From Flavobacteriales bacterium (lineage in GTDB: Bacteria > Bacteroidota > Bacteroidia > Flavobacteriales > UBA7430): DNA of 64,000 nucleotides. This document shows, piece by piece, positions 21,301 to 24,525 of this stretch. Made by a program: the position numbers and the translations under genes. How positions within the stretch are numbered: position 1 is the stretch's first letter; the number at the start of each line of letters is the position of its first letter. The stretch spans positions 62,001-126,000 of the forward strand of contig PAMD01000014.1 in NCBI GenBank assembly GCA_002707145.1. The letters run 5' to 3'. The notes beneath the pieces are model-generated. The model had not been told where the DNA came from and did no database searches. It was given only the letters and a program-made list of their open reading frames with translations.

Positions 21301-23758
21301 TTCCACATCCAACAATCAAAGCTATACATGATCCATCATCTAAGTTAGCAAGTTCATTATATCCTCCTGCGTTAGGATCAGTACACCCTTCTACAATTGG
21401 GGAAATACATGATCCATCATCAGTGTCCGCATCAGGATTATATTCAATATAAAGGATATCTAAACAACCTAAAATAAAACAAGAATCATCATCAACATTA
21501 GCAGTTTCATGAAAATTATCAGCTAAAGAATCCGTACAACCCTGAACAATTATATTTAAGCAAGAACCATCATCAGTGTTTGCATCATTACTAAATTCGA
21601 TAAATGTAGAATCTGTACATCCAAAAACAAACTCTAAATCTGTAAAAATTCCGTTTTCAGTGTCTGAGATTAAAAGTTCAATCTGTGAAATAATGTTTGA
21701 AGAAATTAGTTCCTGGTCAAGAACTAACTGATCTTCGTTCCAAATACTGTTCTCAACTTCTTCTTGGTTTAAAGTAATTGTAAAATGAATTTGAACTATG
21801 CTTCGATTATCAAAATTTTCAAGAGGAAAAACAAAAATAGAACCAGAAGGTAAGTCTAATTGAGTTTCTAATAAGTTTGCAAAATCTTCCTCAAAACTTA
21901 AAGAAGCTAAAATCTCTAACTCAATATCAAGTGATATAGTTTGGTCAATAAATATGAAACAATCACTTGATCCTCCACAAACTCCGCAATCATCAATAAA
22001 AAGACAAGTACCGTCATCTACATTAGCTGAAGCATCATAACCAAAACAAGCAGATTCGCTAATGCATCCGTTCACAACTGGAATACATGATTCATCATCT
22101 GTATTGGCACTAGAGTCATAATTAAAAGCTGTTTCATCTGTACATCCATTCACAACAGGAATACATGATCCATCTTCTGTATTTGCAATGACATCGTAGT
22201 TAAAGGCTGTTTCATCTGTACATCCATTTACAACTGCAACACATGAACTGTCATCTGTATTTGCAATGGCATCATAGTTAAAGGCTGTTGCATCTGTACA
22301 TCCATTTACAACTGCAACACATGAACTGTCATCTGTATTTGCAATGGCGTCATAGTTAAAGGCTGTTTCATCTGTACATCCATTCACAACAGGAATACAT
22401 GATTCATCATCAGCATTGGCACTAGAGTCATAATTAAAAGCTGTAGCATCTGTACATCCATTTACAACTGGAACACATGATTCATCATCTGTATTGGCAC
22501 TATTGTCATAATTAAAAGCTGTAGCATCTGTACATCCATTTACAACTGGAATACATGACCCATCATCTGTGTTGGCAATAGAGTCATAATTAAAAGCTGT
22601 GGCATCTGTACATCCATTCACAACTAGAATACATGATTCATCATCTGTATTGGCACTAGAGTCATAGTTAAAAGCTGTTTCATCTGTACATCCATTCACA
22701 ACAGGAATACATGACCCATCTTCTGTATTGGCACTAAGGTTATAGTTAAAGGCTGTTTCATCTGTACATCCATTCACAACAGAAATACATGATCCATCTT
22801 CTGTATTGGCACTAGGGTTATAGTTAAAGGCTGTTTCATCTGTACATCCATTAATTACAACCACACAAGAACCGTCATCTGAATTTGCATCGATATTAAA
22901 GTTTTGAGCAGAGGAATTAGTACATCCCAAAACCTCAACTACATCACAAGTGATAGACTCATAAGATATAGAACCTACAAATGACATTGCATTTGATAAA
23001 AATAAATCATTTGGGGTGGGTGTTAAAATAAATTGATTCCCATCAGAATCCTGAAACTTCCAAACAATTATTTCACCATCTGCAAAACCATCTTTTTCAG
23101 GAGTAATAGAATCATCGCTGTATGCAGGGACCTGAATTTGGTTACCAGTGAATTCAACATATCCACCGCAAACTTCTATTCCGTTGTCATCTGTAAAAAA
23201 CACTCCAATAGTTCCATTTCCAAGACTAGACAAGTCATCAGCTCCATCTGAGGTTATAAAAAGAGTCATATTTGAACCCGTATTAATAGCGCTAAATTCT
23301 ATAGCTGGGCAGGGACCTTGAACAGTGGGGAGATCTACTTGACAATTAAACTCAATAGTTGAGGAAGAAAAAAATGTCTGTGCATTAGTGGTATATGAAA
23401 TTGCATCAGTAGATATATCGTATAAATCAATTCCATTGACTAATTTAAAAGAGATTGACTCTCCTGATAAAGCACCATCTATTTCAGATGTTTGAGTGTC
23501 ATTTCCCCAAAGAGCAATACTTTGTGTATTACCATCAACACTTGAAGATCCAACAACGAATCCGGATTCTGTTATTGCAACAACATAAGCTTCTGATTCT
23601 AAAACTGGAAAACTAGCAAAAAAAGGCTCTAGCATTAATACAGTGTGATTTGATCCAGTATTACCCTCAAATTGAGAAGGTAATTCACACTGAGCTTTTA
23701 CTTGACTAGTCAAGCAAAATAATAGAGTGAGTATTATATTTTGTATATTTTTATTCAT
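1..23758 (-). CDS. Giant secreted DGSC-repeat surface protein (3' end outside window)
   Basis: The frame opens at ATG 23758 and stays open to base 1, so at least 7,919 residues are encoded and the C-terminus is missing. Residues 1-22 look like a signal peptide ending VKA before QCELP. Two beta-rich modules follow (about residues 23-275). The rest is mostly a cysteine-paired repeat of about 26 residues, GC[TM]D..A.NYN..A...DGSC, estimated at 200-250 copies from a spacing of 78-130 nt. Interruptions: a DCGVCGG unit plus non-repeat segment (22.0-21.6 kb), a third copy of the N-terminal module (19.25-18.9 kb), a YY-type repeat block (17.6-16.8 kb), a non-repeat stretch (14.6-14.25 kb) and a SprB-like module at the window edge. 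Repeats of this type are known in Bacteroidota secreted proteins, but I know of no assigned function. A cell-surface or adhesin role through type IX secretion is inferred; the sorting domain would lie beyond base 1. Confidence 0.9.
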   Translation of the reverse strand, partial: MNKNIQNIILTLLFCLTSQVKAQCELPSQFEGNTGSNHTVLMLEPFFASFPVLESEAYVVAITESGFVVGSSSVDGNTQSIALWGNDTQTSEIDGALSGESISFKLVNGIDLYDISTDAISYTTNAQTFFSSSTIEFNCQVDLPTVQGPCPAIEFSAINTGSNMTLFITSDGADDLSSLGNGTIGVFFTDDNGIEVCGGYVEFTGNQIQVPAYSDDSITPEKDGFADGEIIVWKFQDSDGNQFILTPTPNDLFLSNAMSFVGSISYESITCDVVEVLGCTNSSAQNFNIDANSDDGSCVVVINGCTDETAFNYNPSANTEDGSCISVVNGCTDETAFNYNLSANTEDGSCIPVVNGCTDETAFNYDSSANTDDESCILVVNGCTDATAFNYDSIANTDDGSCIPVVNGCTDATAFNYDNSANTDDESCVPVVNGCTDATAFNYDSSANADDESCIPVVNGCTDETAFNYDAIANTDDSSCVAVVNGCTDATAFNYDAIANTDDSSCVAVVNGCTDETAFNYDVIANTEDGSCIPVVNGCTDETAFNYDSSANTDDESCIPVVNGCISESACFGYDASANVDDGTCLFIDDCGVCGGSSDCFIFIDQTISLDIELEILASLSFEEDFANLLETQLDLPSGSIFVFPLENFDNRSIVQIHFTITLNQEEVENSIWNEDQLVLDQELISSNIISQIELLISDTENGIFTDLEFVFGCTDSTFIEFSNDANTDDGSCLNIIVQGCTDSLADNFHETANVDDDSCFILGCLDILYIEYNPDADTDDGSCISPIVEGCTDPNAGGYNELANLDDGSCIALIVGCGIEQACNFQQNALFNFPEDLALCEFPPQYYQCNPSPLIDSENLFVCINDINENGICDENEIPGCTDESQFNFNINANLDDDSCIPFIYGCLDSIADNFFPNVNTDNGTCIISGCTDTNAFNFQISANTDDGSCEDLVFGCTQFQFTEFLQQANTDDGSCLTLVIFGCTDTLAYNFSSLANTDDGLCEELIEGCSDQLAFNFDASVNTDNGSCIEIVFGCTDSLACIGYNYLANTNDNSCQYPISPFLNCSNECINGQDEYGDCIELPIPGCITEYACNFSQQANLDDGSCIYETQYLDCNGECILDQNQNGVCDQQEIFGCLDSDACNFNLEATESSACIYPVTTYLDCNNSCLNDFDGDEVCDEIEIEGCTNPIAQNYMYYASEENNELCEFYEGCSDINALNFNVNVFTPVDEDPDYSSCEYIQLGCIDTLYLEHFNHLYANINDPDSCFTPLVLGCIEDSTAINFNPNANYQANTYDCDYLTIPGCTNPNYLEYDNLAQELNIDDCLTLIVFGCTNSNYLEFSLEANVDDGTCLSKEFYGCMDSNFIEYDSLVTQPQEDACINEHVYGCTNSNTQGVGLYNPLATIDDGTCVLIGCGDPLYAEYWNQGFTPNQPEQYQSAYDNAFCENLAFFGCINPNAIPCSDNINLGCYSPEFNVQDEDNACQYSLLDPDEQAYFDFTYETTSSNSSIIIPFSNSGGVSTLFDGELSSFPENSQLGVFYQDTYGNLQCGGSTLWENNATNVIAAQGDDDFTIIVDGFVDGEQLLWILQTPPGLVYQIQPLMASNSEPSSNNFLQNGLMILYSLNTSFMYKVDILGCMDDEYVEYNPYANIDNGSCLIESNEGCMDPTMFNYNNQATEEAECIPYVLGCTIEGSFNYVPLIGNSAIDANTDDGSCYPVIEGCLNNVYSFNFSPLTGNSLTDVNTDDGSCYQIVFGCMDEEAINFNDFNYDGVANFITGIDGVDVNTDNGSCIFKVYGCMDETMFNFNELANIDNNFCYPFIEGCTSDPSALNYITPSGNPYSDINQEVDCILPVLGCLDEFAFNFDSLANIDDGSCFAIIYGCNDSTQFNFNDTDEDGFSNPITGINEVDINTDDGSCYPIINGCLDLNSFNFNNYGDQKNKPYNITGDLYTDVNTSDGSCIPVIEGCLDESAFNYNDYDNNDTSNVFIEGVGSELNVNTQINSMCFYRPGCANSDYAQYWNYSDGDDIYPDKTIDQTECQDIAIFYCNNPTYSEYYISWELDEYILASENGNVGIQNECENLRIDYCSDTNYVGYYYTDDVTEGTAFENGGNFGLTYEQSINPYFGDFSDSLLCGDSIVFYCSDPEYLNYYAGNDISMGTMKNSIGGNIINNIEECGEIIVDFYCNDSDFQGYYNTNDDGLFDMSFGHNSGNIIDTSTCIEEVNTYCSNPLLQGYYLTDSVGAQRFGNIIDNENACGEPAIFYCDDPDYLEYYSVASAQGVFANEFGSHIDNGLCLEPAVFYCSDTNYLEYYSDVDNQIIAQGNVEDFSLCVTSVIYGCTDPSQFNYDALANFDNGTCYPFIYGCLDTTAFNFNDFDGDGEANNLTGDSLIDINSQESIFACVGKVFGCTNPTQFNFNDYTDNPGFPGNPDGVRDDYNYDDIYLNVNTDDGSCIPFIYGCTDPSAFNYNSISSVFMGQAILMDEQTPNTDDGSCVPYVLGCMDEDAYNFNSEANISDPFACYQVILGCNNPLAYNFNNYGLDPNQPQELLEGVDGLQNNINTLEIGSCLPKIYGCTDNGLQLNGSAEVFDQFGDEYPSINYNPDANTDNGTCIAPIFGCTDINADNFNPDADFFLSGSCGYLGCTDETAFNYNPYATDDDPENPCVAEIIGCQDPDANNFNEFSNSPGYCSYDYQGCTNSQSINYNNQANVDDGSCIPFVYGCMNPQALNYNPLANQSDGVCSFPIPGCTNELAVNYNPFATIDDIDFSCLFSGCTIVGAVNFSSQNSIDDGSCYFDIEGCTDNGLNLNGANIINDANNDSIPALNYNPQATTDNGSNCINVFKGCMNPFAFNYEINANVSDNSCVPIIYGCIDETYDNFNSIANTDDNSCLQTVFGCTNPFAFNYNINATQNDGTCIAIVYGCSDLSALNYNVNANTNDGTCIESILGCMNENASNYNLNANVSDNSCVPYILGCTDSLALNFNEDANLDNETCIETTLGCTNPLYLEYNEIANFDDNSCETLIVEGCTDTSAYNFNLFANTDDGSCVPVRVGCTIEGLPCYDSQANTMADADVILECFDACSNRSLKGRSMVDSIYCADDPNAENYLILFDNSQTLVWSVSPFNPDVDSDYDCVYDTLGYDIYCTETSSNEIFILDSDACTYVEGCTDNGTQENALGFVNDSLGDGLPAFNYNPEAMLDDGSCIPFINGCTDPLYVEYNPLANNDIPSACQTLIVIGCLDINFFNYNVEANTDSEPTSCISFLSGCTDNGLELNGAGIVNDANNDSIPALNYNPSANSDDGSCVAINAGCSDLNYLEYWSYNEDNFTLGLPSDSTINTDDGSCATLIVEGCADSTYIEFWNISDNLEISLSESIANVNDGSCETPIIYGCTDFSYSEYSINANVNDGSCLNLANPGCINPLYLEYFIFNSDNSTISLPDPIFNVDNGSCESLIVFGCTIESASNFDLSLGANVNQTNSTNSNSLCVGIEGCTNPLAINFDIYADIDTLCNILGCTDINALNYDSIANVNDGSCVEGESLIYGCQDPSAYNYNPNANISDEELYPCEPVIVGCTNSSFIEYFNTTFSDSLQFEILGDLDPIPNTDIDPSLCETQIILGCTDIRFLEYDSLANTLNQIECITEVLSGCSDSSFLEYDPLVNNSINDIFCLTSKVYGCTNPSYLEYSILANSDSIPSLCIELIVEGCIDVLASNYNENANLDNQSCDYPGCTDNGLEINGAGGYFDQDGDGFSAFNYDPIANNDDGSCISQLFGCLDVNAFNYNEFANTEDGSCEEVIFGCIDPSQYNYDESANTDNNTCEEFPPFGCTNINFIEYNEEAVIDDGSCLVQKNFGCLDSSAYNYSSDANTSDDSCYPFIFGCIDETAFNFVSLTGDNSIDVNTDDNSCIETIYGCNFSNAFNFIPLTGLDSIDVNTDDGSCYSIVNGCMDSFSYNYNDYDKNGEANLITGINGVDVNTDDGSCFDLVQGCLDPTAFNFNDLDGDDFSDLLTGIDGVDINTDDGSCYPVVQGCMDPLAFNFNDIDSDNFANHLSNILGQDVNTDDGSCYPVIEGCMDPLATNYNDFNGDNISDTFTNILGQDVNTHVNVCIYEGCTNNTAENWSIILTNFGFDTYLGTEISNSTGQILPGSIVAYATIDDGSCEIYGCTVSIYPNYNDLATLDDGSCEISSEEVWGCLDSLYLEFDVQANQSNGTCETPVLKGCMDSTAFNYDSSANISGLCVDVVLGCIDTNFTEFDSLANTSDGSCFELIVEGCNDETAVNYNSEVNIIDNNSCLYSLEACLNPDYLEFNPLGTISDETQCLSIKVSGCMDFNYLEYWNYSDYPIPHINEELYLLEGILNSNVNEQEDSLCVTPLVFGCVYPDFVEYDSSVNVFDIDQCIELIINGCDDPTAFNFDNNATVNDGSCSYEGCSNPLAFNYDSIVTIDNGTCEIEILGCTVPSFANWNVLANVDDGSCSNEDSNVYGCTDSTYLEYNPIAINSSGVYCLELAEYGCMDSNAFNYNPNANWDLNQSCIPVIEGCIFSPYLEFNPLANTNDISCLTIASSGCTDNLAFNYNPESNLDDGSCIPLVLGCTDTLYLEYSDNVTTDDGTCNILKTVGCTNPNYVEYYDFSFNDQGVYVINQPLNSNFGNEQEFCLTEIYLGCIYSNFLEFNILANVSDANACEPYTIKEVGCTDFNSFNYNNLANFDDGSCEPISLGCIDSNYLEYDFLANTDDGTCTTELIYGCNNPNYAQFYDYSVIDGLYTIGSPLNDGANTNEACTDSLITSCYYSYDLGYIPNANVFVFTDDFCLGANYGCGDPSYIEYDQYAVDSDGYCTELIVFGCTDNGGEENYNGIINDWLGDGIAAFNYNPVANSDDGSCIQKIEGCTDNGLFINGAGLLNDSNNDQLSAFNYLASANTDDGTCIEAVYGCIDNGYMINAYSGEISDINLDGLPALNFDSLANTDDGSCIHIVNGCTEIQSYNYNSLANQNDGTCISVIEGCTDVSAFNYDLLANTDDNSCYQIIFGCFNNQDAFNFNDYDYDGEGNNITGDVSVDVNSDNGTCVPILGGCINSEAENYNVVANVDDGSCIITGCSNPNADNYNPNTTFETSCNFIGCTDENALNYNPNANILDESCITVILGCTDINYAEYDPLANENDGSCESFVLYGCMNIQAFNYNPSANIESVSYEDNSNPCIELVSGCMDNGLEINNLGLVNDANNDSLKAFNYNPLANDSDGSCIAIIYGCLNTSAINYSPFANTNDGNCISPIYGCTDNGLNLNAFGVVNDANNDFISAFNYNPSANVDDGSCETAVGGCLNPYALNFNAIANTNDNSCISIIYGCTDNGLNINGSGVINDSDNDNLAALNYNPNANTDGNNCIPIIFGCLNELASNYNLLANQNDGSCLAEINGCTDSSSFNFNSLATINDGSCIELITGCINPYASNYNASENANTDDGSCLFEISGCTSPSAINYNSSAQVDDGSCQESVYGCTWNFSFVSNYNALANIHQLSALDSSSDPCIYNGVRQIEYFCLDMNASNYDSQFDPLIYTYLQILFDQGLMVSDSSLCDYIHTLGCTDNMMVNFDPEATIDDGSCVSLQDALVGCTDSTYTQYNPLANIGNSSLCVNLIVYGCMDFNAYNYDILANTEDGSCITQLTFGCIDSSYPNYDPEAILDDGSCSQTVFGCTESLAFNYNPDATDNDGSCNAVVPGCLNQQAFNYNSSANTDDDSCEPFIEGCLDPLAFNFSPTANTDNESCIDKILGCTDNGLQLNGAGIVNDIDQDNFAAFNYDSLANTDNGSCISPIFGCTDFTSFNYNSEANANDGSCQSFSNGCTESLAYNYQPQANVDDGSCFPVISGCLIDINAFNYISFVNNVQIDVNTDDGSCYPIISGCMDISAYNYIIPLGESLIDINTSFPSSCIYAGCTDPLYPNYNSEASVSDESCDIDSEDVFGCIDSNYLNFNESANISNGSCEDLIVAGCTFDYFTNYNLLANFDDGSCDFNSLDIYGCMDSIYLDFNPLATISIDVCDTLIIFGCMDSSAFNYIPPIGDYQVDINTPDNSCEEVIFGCTEYMADNYNSNANTLGENLNGCLYSGCTLSNFPNFNSAANLDDGSCSFSSLDVFGCMDELYLDFDSTANISNNTCDSLIVLGCTESNQFGFDLLANVDDGSCEPIIEGCINTLYLEYSSEANTDNGSCVNLIVEGCIDPLALNYDASIQVNVPNLNLCEYIGCTDSLYVEYNPLAIEDDNTCDELKIFGCTDSLFVEYFEYFENIAGIFSLGDYAEENVNTDDGTCQTLIVEGCIYNEYINYNPTANVNQGCDILKVGCTESWATNFDSIATVSDNDLCFKIGCTEPTAYNYDSFATQDDGSCIIYGCSISFYPNFDILVTDDDGSCEFESLGCIDDSQFNFDAEANLDDGSCVPIVFGCMDISSFNYDSIANTDSGFCINTLFGCLNPLAFNYNSEANIEDDSCTPFIYGCMDSSSFNYDSTANSDDNSCVNIVEGCLNPLAFNYNPLANTSGVDCQPLIYGCLDIEALNFNTNVTTDDGSCIYSSSGCTNPLAFNYDSSANEEDGSCIAKVFGCTESDSPIFNPLANTQEDNDCLVSYGCIYNFSFIMNYDSQAIINQISADDLGDPCMYSWDLRVLSDTVCIDPQASNYQAVADPQSDSYFAFIADSLIIDSLTCIFTEGCMNPLAFNYNSDAVIESPNSCIDVIPGCTFETSFNFNSLANVDNGTCEDIVLGCTNALFINYNTEANTDDGSCEEVILGCTDIDALNFNESANFDDDSCQDVVLGCTNPESFNYNDQANISDDSCIPIFTGCTDETAFNYEASANTDNNTCYPVIEGCINDPNAFNYYMQTGNVQVDVNTDDGSCAEEVALGCTDSQAWNYNSLANTDNGLCEFSGCLDPNYPNYNSEAVISDSSLCNINSLDIYGCTDLDYIEAWDNFTVTGNTFNLLDFLDANIDNGTCETPIILGCIYDPYLEYDPLANVNEGCEILIVEGCMDDSYVQFSTAHNVEDGSCSLLKVFGCLDTTAYNYVTPVNDSLFDANTDNGSCYPFIEGCTNPSAYNYLILTDDVQTDVNTDDGSCYPIIEGCLDPNAFNYVNEGSVQTDANTDDGSCYPIIEGCLDPNAYNYILPTANVLVDANTEDNSCYPIIFGCMDTNAFNYIELTGNIQVDINTEGGDCIERIYGCLNPSAFNFNAAANTMDEELCIPMVNGCVDSLAFNYNQLANTDNGSCIPSNFGCMDSTAFNFNDYDNDGISNSLTGNIGIDINISNGFCVPVVEGCTDVLAYNYISLTGDNQIDVNTDDGSCYPVIEGCMDEIAYNYLIPLGDIQSDINTDDGSCYPVIEGCTNEESFNYSNIGNVQIDVNTDDGSCYPVIQGCLDADAFNFIPETGDLEIDVNTDDGSCIDVVYGCMDPSAYNFNDYDGNGMSNLITGTLGVDVNTEDNSCIPFILGCIDNGLNPNGGAFVADINSDGLSAFNYNSSANTNDGSCYPIVFGCMDSLAFNFNDLDGDNLSDSLMGEMGVDINTDDGSCYAVVYGCMDSTAFNYNDYDNDNFSNTLSDILGLDVNTDDGSCYQVVEGCTDSLAFNYNDYDNDNFSDILTGILGLDVNTDDGSCYQIVEGCMNELAFNYNDIDGDGFSDSLTNILGVDINTDDGSCVPISIGCMNPNASNYEQQANVDNGSCIIEGCTDSIADNFNPEANTLTNCDYTGCMNEYACNYLDIANISSECIYPDAFYNCDSVCLSDIDSDGICDELEIYGCTDTQALNFDSLATEDNNSCFEELQVTYVVNDAMCFAGYGSINLQITGGKAPIEINSFGVDLNQIPPGEGYLIYISDASGLEYSFGGQAPNFIPSFDIHAPEIQIEVELDYDEGDQEISFSTNSEDYNFAWYVNDE
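16760..17640 (-). repeat. Divergent tyrosine-rich repeat block inside giant gene
   Basis: Seven units of pattern [FDT]YC[SND][DN]....[GEN]YY replace the usual GCTD..A.NYN, for example FYCSDPEYLNYY and FYCSDTNYLEYY. Each is followed by 20-45 variable residues, often with GN or GNII, and a second Cys. The C-D-x-x-aromatic-x-x-Y spacing suggests the same ancestral unit, with the Ala and Asn positions changed to Tyr. The block is in frame with the rest of the protein. Confidence 0.8.
18905..19255 (-). other. Internal copy of the N-terminal beta module in the giant protein
   Basis: In frame, this stretch has no DGSC repeats. It reads TSSNSSI..., then QLGVFYQDTYGNLQCGG, then VDGFVDGEQLLW and GLVYQIQP. 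The same landmarks occur in the second N-terminal module (GTIGVFFTDDNGIEVCGG, FADGEIIVWKF) and in the separate 180-residue protein upstream (DLVGVFHMNKNGEYKCAG, MEMGEKMIW). It is a recurring secreted module. The fold is inferred, not known. Confidence 0.7.
22067..22924 (-). repeat. Eleven near-identical units of exactly 78 nt
   Basis: The TCC of the tacatcc motif recurs at 22067, 22145, 22223, 22301, 22379, 22457, 22535, 22613, 22691, 22769, 22847 and 22925, so eleven consecutive units are exactly 78 nt long. The DNA is nearly identical between most units, unlike the rest of the array. They encode GCTDxTAFNYD...DxSC...VVN. This looks like the youngest, most recently duplicated or homogenised part of the gene. 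Confidence 0.95.
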
Positions 23759-23798
23759 ATTTAAATTAAATCTATGAAACAAAAATTTCTTAAACAGT

Positions 23799-24341
23799 TT
23801 ATTTTATAATTAAAGAAGGACTAAGAGCATCGTTAAGCTTCAATCGCATTCCTAATACTGCTGAAGCTCCATCCTTTAAATATATTGCCATTAACGGCTT
23901 TTGGTAAGAGGCCTCAATTTCGTATATCAAATTATCTTTCTTTTGAGCAAGCCATATCATCTTCTCTCCCATTTCCATGCCATTATCACTTCCTTGAGGA
24001 TATTCTCCCCAAACAGGCAGCATATTAAAATCGTTTGATTTCCAAGAAAGAGAACCCGCACACTTATATTCACCATTTTTATTCATGTGAAATACACCAA
24101 CCAAATCACCTGTATCTAAAGAATCTGAATCAAAACCCAAAATTAAATCAGGAGGCAATGAATCAGATTGCTCTAATTCCTTAATAACTGGATGCCAAAC
24201 TGGCAAAACCAAAATTGAATGATTTGGTCCTGTTTTCTCAAAAGAAAAATCAATTGAATTTTGCGAAAACACCTCATTATTAGAGCCTAAGAAAAGGCCC
24301 AACATATAAATAAACAAGAAGTTGTAAAAATTTCTTTTCAT
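23799..24341 (-). CDS. Small secreted protein sharing a module with the giant protein
   Basis: A 180-residue protein with an N-terminal hydrophobic segment (about residues 5-19) and probable cleavage after VFSQ, so secreted. The body contains TGPNHSILVLPVW, DLVGVFHMNKNGEYKCAG and GMEMGEKMIW followed by IYEIEASY. These landmarks match the modules at the start of the giant gene (TGSNHTVLML; GTIGVFFTDDNGIEVCGG; DGEIIVWKF). It lies 40 nt upstream of the giant gene on the same strand with no terminator between them, so co-transcription is likely. The shared module suggests a partner or a relic of the domain that was fused. No enzyme motif is visible. A run of six G (C on the coding strand) sits just before the ATG. 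Confidence 0.75.
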   Translation of the reverse strand: MKRNFYNFLFIYMLGLFLGSNNEVFSQNSIDFSFEKTGPNHSILVLPVWHPVIKELEQSDSLPPDLILGFDSDSLDTGDLVGVFHMNKNGEYKCAGSLSWKSNDFNMLPVWGEYPQGSDNGMEMGEKMIWLAQKKDNLIYEIEASYQKPLMAIYLKDGASAVLGMRLKLNDALSPSLIIK

Positions 24342-24525
24342 ATACGGGGGGTATAATAACGTTATTTAATCTGCTAATATAAGTAATTAAAGCGAATTTT
24401 CACAGGTTTTACTATAAACATCTAAAATATTATATATGTGAAAAACTTTAACAAAATGAGTAAATAAAATCAGTGAATGATATAAATTAAAATTAATCAA
24501 AAAAAAACTAATTTAGCAACAATTA
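24342..24525. other. Divergent intergenic region
   Basis: These 184 nt separate the minus-strand giant-protein unit from the plus-strand WD40 gene, so both promoters should lie here. Imperfect -7 boxes are seen: TATATTAG on the minus strand (24374-24381) and TAATTTAG on the plus strand (24509-24516). Each differs from TAnnTTTG by one base. No other structure was recognised. Confidence 0.4.
24346..24351. repeat. G6 homopolymer beside a start codon
   Basis: Six consecutive G (C6 on the coding strand) lie 4 nt upstream of the ATG of the small secreted protein, framed by TATAC/GTATA arms. A run this long is rare in such AT-rich DNA and occupies the ribosome-binding region. Confidence 0.8.

Larger units (their letters stand above)
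380..22930 (-). repeat. Protein-coding GCTD...DGSC repeat array
   Basis: This is the tandem array inside the giant gene. The minimal unit is 78 nt (26 codons), with invariant GC at the start, NYN or NFN near position 10 and DGSC at positions 18-21. Local counts of about 10-12 units per kb (5.0-6.0 kb and 8.0-9.0 kb) give the estimate of 200-250 copies. Longer units carry acidic D-x-[DN]-G-D-N-x-S-D inserts between NYN and DGSC, or DSDGICDELEI spacers. Most neighbouring units are conserved as protein but diverged as DNA, so the array is mostly old and under selection. The two Cys per unit predict more than 400 cysteines. Confidence 0.9.

Noticed and set aside
380..22930. CRISPR array or non-coding satellite as explanation of the repeats
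   Set aside because: The period follows codons (78 nt), conservation is at protein level, unit lengths vary, and one frame stays open through the array.
376..23251. Short open frames of 60-94 codons on both strands within the repeat gene
   Set aside because: They overlap the continuous minus-strand repeat frame and arise from its low-complexity DNA; none has a family signature.
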